Assembly: GCA_030323885.1 (NCBI GenBank)
Contig: CM059198.1
Coordinates: 6,842,086 to 6,906,085 of the forward strand
Direction: 5' to 3'
DNA: 64,000 nucleotides
From: Branchipolynoe longqiensis
Lineage: Eukaryota; Annelida; Polychaeta; Phyllodocida; Polynoidae
The position numbers and the translations under genes are program-made. Numbering within the stretch: the first letter of the stretch is position 1; each line of letters starts with the position of its first letter. Shown piece after piece: positions 32,088 through 42,400 of the stretch. The notes beneath the pieces are model-generated. The model did no database searches. It was not told the DNA's origin and saw only the letters and a program-made list of their open reading frames with translations.

Positions 32088-34811
32088 ACTATTTTCAAGA
32101 CTGTAACCTACAACTGCAGGGGCCTGAAACTCGGCCAGTCTGAAGCTGACAAAACCAGAAGATTAATTTTAGAGAAACTGTGTCAAGACCATGATATCAT
32201 CTGTCTACAGGAGACTTGGCTTACCAAACAGGATCTGGGAGGCCTTAACCCTATACATACAAACTTTCATGGAATTGGTGAATCAACAATCGACAACAGA
32301 GATAAAATCCTACATGGGCATGCCCCTGGAGGGGTGGCCATTCTATGGAATACAAAAATTGAACATGTAATAAAAGAGCTCCACTTCAATGTTGACTGGG
32401 CCATTGGCATTGAAATCAATATTGATAGTAAGAAAATTGTGATAATAAATGTCTACATGACATATGAATCATATGACAATGAAAATGAGTTTATTAATAG
32501 AATGGCTCATCTATCAGCTTTTGTTGAAGATCTAGATACTACTTGTGTATGTGTGATGGGTGATTATAATGCTGACATCTCGGATGATCACTCTATTTTT
32601 GCTAAACATTTGCTCAATTCCTGCCAAGATTATGGATTTGTACTATCAAGTCAACAACTGTTACCACTAGATAGCTTTACTTTTGTGAGTAACTGGAAGA
32701 CAGTCTCTTGGCTGGACCACTGTGTTAGCTCATTTGATGCTCATGATGCAATACAAAGTATGGAAATTTATTATAAATATGCCACCACAGATCATATACC
32801 TGTAGGTATGACCTTGAATTTAAACAATGTACCTGATATGTCAAAGACTGCAAACAGCTGCAATAAATGCAAATTAGACTGGTCCAGAATAAAACAAGAT
32901 GAGATTCATAAATATAGTGTAAATACTGAAACTCTCTTGCAAAATGTTAAAATACCCACAGATGCTCTAAGGTGTAGAGATGTGCATTGTAAGGTTTCTC
33001 AACATGCAGATGAATTATGTAGTTTTTATGAAAACATTGTAGAGGCCCTGAAGCTGGCAAGTAAGCCATTATATAATTTCCCTAAATGTAACACTCAGTG
33101 CCATCCAGGATGGAATGTACATGTAGCAGACCTTCACAAAGCTGCAAGAGAAGCCTTCTTACTGTGGAAGGAACAGGGTAAACCCAGGCAGGGTTATATT
33201 TCTGAAATGAAAAGGAGGACAAATTCCCGTTTTAAATATGCTTTAAGATACATTAAATACAATGAGGATGCTATGAGGAGAGATGCCTTAGCCACTAAGC
33301 TGCAGAATAACAATGTAGAAGAATTCTGGAAAGAGGTCAAATTGATAGACAATAGTAAAACACCACTTCCCACAAATATTGAGGGTGTGGTAGGGTGTGA
33401 GAAGATAGCCGAGCTCTGTCAAAATAATTATAAAGAGTTATTTAACTGTGTATGCAGTAATGTTGATAGTGTTAATGTCAAAATGTGTAGTGATATAAAT
33501 GTTGGTGCTAAGGAAATCAGGGATGCCATATTAAAACTTGATAGTAACAAGACTTGTGGTGCTGACAGTATTTATGCAGAGCATCTCAAATATGCCAGCT
33601 CAAGAGTCTTTTCCATGTTAGCTATGTGCTTCACAGGCTTTCTCATACATGGAACTCTGCCTGATACTATGATCTCTGTTATTCTTGTACCAGTAATTAA
33701 GGACAAAATGGGAAGGATTAACAGTAAGGATAATTATAGACCTATAGCACTTGCTAGTATTTTGTCAAAAATATTTGAAAATGTACTGCTAGATAGCCTG
33801 GAGTTGTATTTAAAAACAGATGATAATCAATATGGCTTCAAGCGGAAGCATGGGACAGATATGTGCATTTATGCTCTTAAGGAGATTATACAGAAGTATC
33901 ATAGTTTAAATTCTACTATGTTTTTGTGTTTTCTTGATGCCTCTAAGGCATTTGATAGAGTGAATCATGCAAAACTGTTTGAAAAACTAGTGCAGCGTGG
34001 TACTCCAGGCTATCTCATCAGGATATTAATATTTTGGTATTCGCACCAATCAATGGTAGTCAGGTGGGGTGATGCCCTGTCAGAACCCTTCGAAGTCAGT
34101 AATGGAGAACGTCAGGGAGGGATATTGTCCCCCTATTTATTTAATATTTATATGGATGACCTGTCGAAAAGGTTAAATCAGTGTAAAACTGGATCTATTA
34201 ATGGATTATTACTTCTAAATCATCTCATGTATGCCGATGATTTGGTAATATTCTCACCATATAGTAGTGGACTGCAAATGCTACTTAATATATGCTCTGA
34301 ATATGGCATAGAAGCTGATATCAAATACAATGCTATTAAAAGTATGGTTATGATCATTCGATCAAAATATGACAAGGATACTGTGTTTCCTGATTTTATG
34401 TTAACTGGTGCTCCCCTGTCAATCTCTACTGAAGTCAAGTACTTAGGACACTTTATGACCGATGACTTTAGAGATGACAGGGATATTAATAGACAGGGTC
34501 GCAAGTTATATGCTCAGGGAAATATGCTCATCAGGAAATTTCATATGTGTACAGCTGATGTGAAGGTAAATTTATTTAGAACTTTCTGTACTCCCTTGTA
34601 TACTGCCCAGATTTGGTGGAACTATAGATTGTATAGCATTAGAAAACTGAATGTAGCATATAATGACATTATGAGGTTATTACTCCGGCTACCTAGGTAT
34701 CACAGTGCTAGTCAGCTGTTTGCCAATATTGATGTGCCAGCCTTCCAGGCTGTTATCAGGAATCTAATATTCAAATTTATTACTAGACTTGACAAGTCAG
34801 AAAATGTATGA
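32088..34811 (+). CDS. LINE H ORF2: endonuclease and reverse transcriptase
   Basis: 908 codons without a stop. The endonuclease comes first: TYNCRGLK (metal-site Asn), LQETW (Glu) at about 32200, GDYNAD (Asp/Asn) near 32560, SWLDHCVSS near 32710 and TDHIPVG near 32790. The RT includes KDNYRPIALASILSKIFE, LDASKAFDRVNHAKL at about 33940, GERQGGILSPYLFNIYMDDL at about 34110 and the catalytic YADDLVIF at 34235. The C-terminus has thumb-like and helical regions and stops at 34811. No AUG precedes the endonuclease in this frame: the first is at 32334, inside the domain. Translation from ORF1 through or over the TAA at 32085 is therefore implied, or the stop is a mutation. Confidence 0.9.
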   Translation, partial: TIFKTVTYNCRGLKLGQSEADKTRRLILEKLCQDHDIICLQETWLTKQDLGGLNPIHTNFHGIGESTIDNRDKILHGHAPGGVAILWNTKIEHVIKELHFNVDWAIGIEINIDSKKIVIINVYMTYESYDNENEFINRMAHLSAFVEDLDTTCVCVMGDYNADISDDHSIFAKHLLNSCQDYGFVLSSQQLLPLDSFTFVSNWKTVSWLDHCVSSFDAHDAIQSMEIYYKYATTDHIPVGMTLNLNNVPDMSKTANSCNKCKLDWSRIKQDEIHKYSVNTETLLQNVKIPTDALRCRDVHCKVSQHADELCSFYENIVEALKLASKPLYNFPKCNTQCHPGWNVHVADLHKAAREAFLLWKEQGKPRQGYISEMKRRTNSRFKYALRYIKYNEDAMRRDALATKLQNNNVEEFWKEVKLIDNSKTPLPTNIEGVVGCEKIAELCQNNYKELFNCVCSNVDSVNVKMCSDINVGAKEIRDAILKLDSNKTCGADSIYAEHLKYASSRVFSMLAMCFTGFLIHGTLPDTMISVILVPVIKDKMGRINSKDNYRPIALASILSKIFENVLLDSLELYLKTDDNQYGFKRKHGTDMCIYALKEIIQKYHSLNSTMFLCFLDASKAFDRVNHAKLFEKLVQRGTPGYLIRILIFWYSHQSMVVRWGDALSEPFEVSNGERQGGILSPYLFNIYMDDLSKRLNQCKTGSINGLLLLNHLMYADDLVIFSPYSSGLQMLLNICSEYGIEADIKYNAIKSMVMIIRSKYDKDTVFPDFMLTGAPLSISTEVKYLGHFMTDDFRDDRDINRQGRKLYAQGNMLIRKFHMCTADVKVNLFRTFCTPLYTAQIWWNYRLYSIRKLNVAYNDIMRLLLRLPRYHSASQLFANIDVPAFQAVIRNLIFKFITRLDKSENV

Positions 34812-35042
34812 TACAGGGCTTGTAAAATAGGAAGAGAGTGATCTCAATTTTCAATTCTGCCATATGGAGGCATTGGTACAAACGACTGTATGTAGACCAA
34901 CATTTTGATATTGGTTAGTATGGTAGTATTCATACTATTACTTATATCCTATTTACATTAATTTTTATATCTACCTACTATGGACCGAATTGTGTAACTA
35001 CCATAATCCTGAGTCTGAAATAAAGAATTGAATTGAATTGAA
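34812..35042 (+). other. 3' UTR and tail of LINE H
   Basis: Non-coding, with AATAAAG at about 35022 and the tail TTGAATTGAATTGAAT ending at 35042. Confidence 0.8.
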
Positions 35043-35490
35043 TAACACTAACCCATGTACAGAAAAAGTGAAATATCCTTAAAACCACACCACGTAGAAA
35101 CAAATCGCTTGGTAAACATATAGAAAACATGTTTACCAAAAAGATTATATTAAATTTATAAGGTTTTCTATTAATTTTGAATAAATATATTGTGTCGGGC
35201 CTACGGCGGCAGCCGCTGTCGGGCCGACATTGTTTTGTCCAACCTCCCGCCGTCGGCTTGACGGCGGCTGCCGCCGTCAGGGCCTACGGCGAATGCCGCT
35301 GTCGGGGCCTACGGTGAATATCGCCGTTGGGCCTACGGCGAATGCTGCCGTCGGCCCGACGGTGGATACCGCCGTCGAGGCGACGGCGGGAGGTTGGACA
35401 AAACAACATCGGCCCGATGACGATTTCCACCGTTGGCCCGACGGAGAGGCCGCCGTCGGGCCGACGGCTGTGTGCTATCTGGGATGACAC
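35043..35490. repeat. right arm of foldback element 1, with GC-rich palindromic end
   Basis: 35043-35195 is the AT-rich arm, complementary to the left arm. 35196-35480 is a GC-rich block of short palindromes of the type CGTCGGGCCGACGG with two TTTTGTCCAACCTCC motifs. It ends in GACGGCTGTGTGCTATCTGG. This terminus recurs in inverted form at 63372 and, with variation, at 56795 and 58545. Open frames in it are repeat artefacts. Confidence 0.85.
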
Positions 35491-36308
35491 CTGATACTGG
35501 TCACGCACACCCTAGTAACCAAAGGGTATTTGTTTTTATTGTAGGTCCTGTTCAAGTCTGACAGTCCTGGTCTTTCAGAAAGAGGTTTCAGGATCACACT
35601 TACTGCCGTCAGTGCAGTAGGATGTGGTAAGACTCTGACACATACATGATATAAGGCAAACATTATATGAGGCCAGTAGAGATGTACAATTTTCCGATAT
35701 ATTGAGATATTGGTATGAGCACTATACTATAATAAATTGCAACTTGTTTATTAATTATATAAATGGTGTGTACAACCAAAGACATATAGAGGTATATGTG
35801 GTGTTGGTAATCCATTCTTAATAATGGAAAGACATTGTACATTGAATATAGATAGACTGAGAGGGTCACTTCTTATGTGGGATAGTCTTTGGAGACTCAC
35901 CTCACATACCCCCTCCCCCCATGGTGTTATTTCTGGATCACTGGCCACCACAAGGCACTGTAGCCAGCATGACAAGGCCTTGGATACATCAGATTGAACT
36001 CTGATTGGTAGATCAACCCATGTGACCACCGCCATTTTGTATTCTCTAGACTATAAGAAGTAATAAACCATGAGTCTAGCTCTCCTACTTTCATTCTTTT
36101 TCTGCTTTCCTTCCTTACCTGTAGTGTCTTTCACTTAGCCTACCTACACAACTAAAGCCACCAGCCGAGGTCTTTACAGAGAGGTAGAGAACATGATTCC
36201 TTCAGGACAAGAAGCCAAATCTATTCATGCTGATATGTCTTTGCCAAATTAACAGCCGGTGAAGGCTATTGAATATTACAAACTGTTCCTTCATGTGCTC
36301 TCTTGCAG
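35491..36308. repeat. repeat-derived upstream intron, present as inverted copy at 62540-63365
   Basis: Near-identical to the reverse complement of 62544-63365. 36030-36080 has ACTATAAGAAGTAATAAA, a TATA/polyadenylation pair as in LTRs. A diverged copy in the opposite orientation lies at 36930-37400. Ends in the acceptor TCTCTTGCAG of the protease exon. Confidence 0.75.
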
Positions 36309-36480
36309 AACCCACCTGCGGGATCCCTGCTAGTTCCTGGATATCTGGCAATATCGTAGGTGGACAGGAAGCGAGCCCCCACATCTGGCCATGGCAAATT
36401 CTCCTACAGAAGTATGGCAGATTCATATGTGGTGGTTCGATACTCTCCAAGGATTGGATAATCACTGCAGCACATTGTGT
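36309..36480 (+). CDS. serine protease exon with IVGG and catalytic His
   Basis: Acceptor TCTTGCAG|AA, donor TGTGT|GTATGT. Reads [35 protein letters not shown] and ITAAHC. Enters in phase 1 and leaves in phase 2. Confidence 0.9.
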
Positions 36481-39400
36481 GTATGTAGATAATTTGTGAA
36501 CCTTCTTAATCATAATTTGATGTTTCTCTCCTTGTCACACTATGCACCAGGCAATGTACAGATTTTTTTTTAATTGATAAAACAGTTTATTCATCAGAGC
36601 ATACATTTCTTTCAGCACAGAGGCACTGGTTTTCCGGCCATTTACATTACAATGTAAATAGCTAGTTCAGCGGGTACTTAGGTAGGGCATATTAGTAGAT
36701 TATAAAGGAGGTTAGTGTATTAGTGGGTTAGCAATAATACGCTCAGTGTTATGGGCTAAGATGGTGGGTCGCTGCAAAAACTGTGCTTCTATTACCAGTA
36801 CGGTGTATGTGATGGAGGTGGATGAGAGAATGGAGCCCTCCCCCAAGTCCCGACACTCAACCTGGCACGCTCTGGCCCCTTGTGAAGTCGACGGCTGGCA
36901 GCTGTAGTTCTGTAGGCAGGCTAATATGAAATCACTACAGGCAAGTAGAAGTAAGGCAGAGTATAGAGTGAAAGGTAGAGAGAGCTTGCACCCTCATTTA
37001 TTATTATATAGTGGTCTCAGATTCTAAGATGGCCTGTCACATGACCAGATCCTCCAATCAACAGTAAGTATTTTAGTAACCATGCCTTGGTTGCTGTGGC
37101 TCACCTGCCCTGTTGTGTCTGGGTGTGCAGTGATCCGTAAATAACAATGGGGGGAGGGGGTTGTGAGCAGAGCTTCTAAGGCCCTATCACACTTACAGTA
37201 GTGCCCCTCTCACACTCTCTATAGAATACACAATGTCTATTGAATCTAGGTAAAGGATCACCAGCACTACACAATACCACATGCATCTGGGCACCTTACA
37301 TCATGTACCTTTCATATAACATTTGTAATCCCATATAGACCTACTAATGTATAATTATCGGAATATATTACACCCTGATATATAGAGGGTGGTTAGTTTC
37401 CTGCATAGCTGAGGTAAGTAATCGAGTGAGGGTGGGGGGAGGGGACACGGAGGGAGGGGTGAGCAAGGCAGGGCACATGATCCATGCTATGGTGCTTGTT
37501 CAAAGCATCACTTAGTAAGTTGTTGCCTTTACTCACCTTGTAATTGTATGCGACACACATGAATTGATATCAGTCCTGGAAGTTGAACATGGTATAGTAT
37601 TTCTGGATATCGGCTGACATGAAGACCAGATGATACCATAAACTCTCCCCAGGCAGTCCCACCTGATGCCTCCCTTAAACAAACCCTTAAACCAACTCAT
37701 AAGGAAGACAGGGAAGACAAGTCACAAAGATTTACAGTGAAGATGTTGTGCTTTAATGGCATCAACTCCTGTTCATCTACTAGTGACCTATCACCCTGAC
37801 CCATTACCTTCTGTTCACGCAGAATCTCATTACCTCTTTAGCCTGCCTATGAATTAATGCCTACAGCCACTTGAACTGGAATCCCTTGGTTGTTGCACTC
37901 AACTCAGTTTAGATATATAAATGTTGGTAGCATCAGACAGAGTGTCTGGGTCCTGCTCTAGAGTAGGTGTGTCTCAGTCAAGAGCCAGGAGTAGAGTGTT
38001 CTTTTTTTGCAGTGTGCCTGAAGCAGTGTCTTGCATAATAATCTCAAAGTGAGGCTAGTGTGAACAGAGGGCCAAGGGAGTGCAGGTGACTGGGCAGCCC
38101 ACAGCCAGCCAATGAAGGCACCCCCCACAACCTGGGCGGGTGACACCCCCCAGTAGTGGTGGCTGTCACTCAACCCAGCTGCAGGTGGTGTTCTGTGTGT
38201 GTATGCCGATTAGGCTGGTGTGCCCGCCCCACCAGTCATGTAGGGACAGGTAGCTGCAGACCGTTACAATAGATCCATGTTAAAATGGCCTTTTCTCCAA
38301 TTGCACTCTTTATGGATGCATAGAGAAACATTTCAACAATCATGTACTGTCCCTTATATAGGAAGATCTCTTCATTAATCTCAGGCATCATGTATGAACA
38401 TATATTTCACATAGCTTATATCATGTCATAATGGGAGTCCTTGCTTTTAGATTACATAACCTTGTCCCCACTCCGTCGCCCAAGAATAATAATGCTCTCT
38501 GCCAATATATAATTCCGAACTGAAAATCCGTATATTTTTACAATGGGCATTACTTGTAGCAAACTCGACCCAGGATTCCTACATCACAAATATACATTGT
38601 CGGTTCAAAGATGGTGAGCGTTTGTTTGCTTGTGGTTTAATGCAATACCAACAGCAAGGGCTATTCTCATGGCAAAGATCGAGTGGTATCTGTTTTGTCA
38701 GTCTTTGCAATTAAATTCATATCCTTGACCTGAAATATGAAATTTTGAAACAAGTTGAGCATCCGCCTCCCGTTCTGGTAGTTTGCGGGATTCAAACTAC
38801 TGGGTTCGAAGCCTGGCTGGGTCAAACCAATGACTTTAAAATTGATACAAACGTTTAATTGCTGCTAGTCCGATGAATTGGCTCATAATTCCGAATTGTG
38901 GTTGATCCGGTGGGAAGCCCGAGACGCCCGAGACGCCACCTCGCGGGCCCACACCGTACTCACCCCTCCTTCCCTCCACCCCTCTGACCTGCATTCGGGC
39001 TCCAGGTTTTCACGTCCATGGATTTATCCTATACAGCTCCGTCTCCACCCACGTCACCCACGTCGCACCGCGAAGATATACTTAAAAGGCCAACCACGTT
39101 AAACAGCAGAATGCAGAGAACCCGCAGAGCTGCAGCTCCTAGAGGCCGTCCCGCGAAACGCGCCACTAGGAAAGCAACCCCCATGCCACCAGATGACCTG
39201 AGCATATCATCCGACTCGCAAGATGGCGGCGCATCCCCGCGCCCGGCCGCCCCGCAGGCCCTGCCCCCGTCACCGGCTCGGCAGTCGACAAGGGTAAGGA
39301 AACCATCCGCAAAGGCGAAGCAAGACGACGGGCTGGCCAGGATGCAAGCCACCATCAACGCCATGGAGAAGCGACATCGAGAAACAGGCGGCCGAGCAGA

Positions 39401-42400
39401 GGAATGAAGCGGCCGAGCAAAGGGTGGGGATGGCGGCACAAAGCAGGGTGCTCGCGGAAGCCACCGCCGCCCTGGCCGCCGCAGCCGCGAGCACGCGCCG
39501 CCGGGACACCGAAGCCACCACCGCTACCGCGGCGGCCCCTGCGGGCGCAAGCCGCCGGGACCCCTCACGCACTACGACAAGGCGGCCATGGGCGCACCTT
39601 GTCAGGCCTGGAACAAGGACCCAGCCTCCTGCACCAAAGCCGCGAAGGGAGGATCACACGGCTCGGGCGCCCAGAAAGTGGTGCACGTGTGCGGGTACTG
39701 CGCAAACGTGCGCCGTATCGTGACTGGCCACGCGGAAATGAGTTGCTACTCGAAGAAGGCCAGGGAGCGCCCCGGGAAAGCATCACACCGGGATTTTTAG
39801 AGGAACGGCGGGAGGACATCACCCTGCCCCGCCGGACAGCCCGATCTCGACCCCTGCACCGCCCCCTGATTAACCATGAAGCGGCTCGCCGCCCACGCCA
39901 CGCGCCCCGCGCGAACAATAACAGTGCCCCGGCTGCAGATGGCTTCAGCCCGGCCGGCCCCGTCGGGCTTCCCCCTCGTGACGTCACAGCGGCGGCTGGT
40001 ACCCGGCGCCACCTGGAGGATCCCCCGGCCACCACGAACACTAACACAAGCACGGCCCAGCTGCGGGGGATTCCCCCTCATGATGATGTCACGCCGAGCC
40101 GCTGGCGCCACCTAGCAGAAATGCCGGCAACTACCGATGTAAACATCAACAACAAAACACACGACGGCGGCGCCCCGCCCTCCGCGCTCTGCGCACACGC
40201 CACCCGGACCCCCGGCTGGCCCGGCCCTCGCGGGGGCCCCCTCCATGCCGCACACACGCCTTCCTACACGAGCTTCGCGGAGATCTTCCGGGCCCCTAGC
40301 AAGACCTCCACACCGTCGGCCCCAGATCCCGCTGCCTCCTGTGCGCTGTGCAACGTGACCGCGGGGGACCCCGCCCCCAGCCCGGCACCTGCGAGCCGGT
40401 CGAGGAGGTGATTGACATTGACATTCAGCACTCCCTCCCGGCAGCCCCCGCATGCGGCCCGTCCCCCGTCGAATACAAGCCCACCCTCGAAGCCTTCTGG
40501 CCGGTGCTCTCAGGTGAGGGTTGGGCCGCCTACCCTGCCTATGCGGCGGCCTACGCCGACGCCCGTGACTCGGGCCTTCCTAACTATTTGGCCGCCCGAG
40601 TCCCGGTCCCCTCCGACCTGAACATTCCCAGCTCCGCGGCCATGATGATGACCTCCTCCCCGACCACCTGGAGTTTGGGTTCCCGGCGAACTACACAGCG
40701 GCCGGGCCCCCGACCCCCACATATAAGAACCATCGCGAGGACCCCGACTACGCGCACCACGTCACAGACTACGCGGAAGAGGAGCTCCGCCGGGGCGCGC
40801 TCCTCGGCCCCTTCGCGGTGCCGCCGTTCACGCCCTGAGCCCAGTGCAGCCCCATCATGACGCGGCCCAAGTCCACCCCGGGGAAGCGCCGCGTCATCGT
40901 CGACTTATCCTTCCCTCCGGGATGCCGGCATCGCAAGAAAGGAATACCTTGGGCGCCCGCACGCCTACAGGCTCCCGTCCGCCGCTGTCCTTGGCCGACG
41001 CATCGTCGTGGAGGGAAGGGGTGCGTTCTGCTGGTTGGCCGACGTCTCCCGCGCCTACCGGCAGCTCCGGGCCGACCCCCTCTCCACCCCGCTATTCGGC
41101 ATCACGGTCAACGGCCGCACCTACCTGGACATAGCCCTGCCCTTCGGCTGCAGGACTTCGGGCGCGGCCTGCATGAGAGTCACCGCCGCGGTGGCGTCGA
41201 TCATGGGGCGCCGCGGATTCTACACAACCGTCTACGTGGACGACGCGATGCGGGCGTTTGATGCCCTCCGGGAGATCTGCGCCTCCCTCTGGCTTGCCCT
41301 CACCCCCGACAAGTGTTGTCCGCCAGCCGTCCGCCTTACCTGGCTTGGCATTGACTTCGACACAGAGGCAATGGTCCTCCGCATCTCAACTCCTCATATC
41401 TCAACTCCTCCCTGACTATTTTCACCTCTAATAGTCACCGTACCGGGGGGAACGAAGACACCCATAGTTGGGGGGAAAGCTGGTGGCGTCCCAACCACAT
41501 ATTGCTATGCTTGCTCTCCCGGCTCCATGGTCCATCCCCCCCAGTGCTGGCTCCTCACTGTCCCATTGTTACTCTCCTCCTCTCTCTCCTCGCCATTTCC
41601 CCGCATCTTTGCGAGCTCCCACATCTCTTATTCCTCCATCTGTCTCTCCCTTATCTAGTCTAAACTGGTTGAACTATTCCAGCTCGCAAACTGGTTTACA
41701 TGCAGCAAACTAGTTGAGTTGATTTACGGCTAAGCCGATTTAGCGCTGCATTCACACTCCCGTTTTAAACCAGATTGGTTCAACCAGTTTAGTTCAACCT
41801 GTTTAACATGTAAGTGTGAATACAGCTTAAGACTAGTATTGGGATAAGTACCGATGTCCAAATACCCAGTTTGCTACTCATCATAAATCACTATCTTGTG
41901 GGCCAAGATACAGACCATATTTATATTCTCTTTGATTTGATCAATACAAGGCATAGTTCACTGGATAGGCTATGTGTCAAGTATCAGGATCACGTGATTA
42001 ACAACAAAATTGCAATTCCTTCTACAACCCAGCCAGCAAAAAAGTATAGGACCCATATGGGGTCAATATGGGTTACAATACTGGACCCACATGGGCTGCC
42101 CATATGGGACACATATGGTTTTTGCAAACAGGATCCATATGTGGGTCCCACATGGCAAGCCCCATATGGGTTTAACATGAGGCATATATGGGTCCCATAT
42201 AACATTCAGGTAGCTACGGTTAAATATCACCTTCAAAGCGGGAATAACAAGAAAACTTCTATAGTTTTATGACATGCATAGTTTAAATCCCCCCCCCCCA
42301 CCAAGCCCAGGTCTGATGGCCTTACCAGACAGATATCAAAGAAAAAAAGAAGAGAGAAAAAAAAAGAGGAGGCAAAAAAGAAGGGGGGGGGGAAAAGAAA

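Larger units (their letters stand above)
31700..35042 (+). mobile_element. CR1-like LINE H, 5'-truncated, inserted in the loop of foldback element 1
   Basis: Contains the end of ORF1, a complete endonuclease-RT ORF2, and a 3' end with AATAAAGAATTGAATTGAATT. The tail (TTGAA)n at 35016-35042 is the short-repeat tail typical of CR1/L2-type LINEs. The insertion splits the (CACTAA)n loop of the foldback element. AACACTAA on both sides can be the target duplication, but the site is repetitive. An empty version of this site is at 63780-63810. Confidence 0.9.
39018..41400 (+). mobile_element. YR (Ngaro-like) retroelement K, 3'-truncated, in protease intron
   Basis: GC-rich block with gag-like and RT regions homologous to element F. 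It stops inside RT at about 41390, with no RNase H or recombinase, and no split repeats were found. Frames are broken in several places. Similarity to F is moderate, so it is a different family of the same type. Confidence 0.83.

Noticed and set aside
37958..38173. 71-codon minus frame
   Set aside because: Inside the diverged repeat shared with 45730-46380; the frame is not kept in the other copy.
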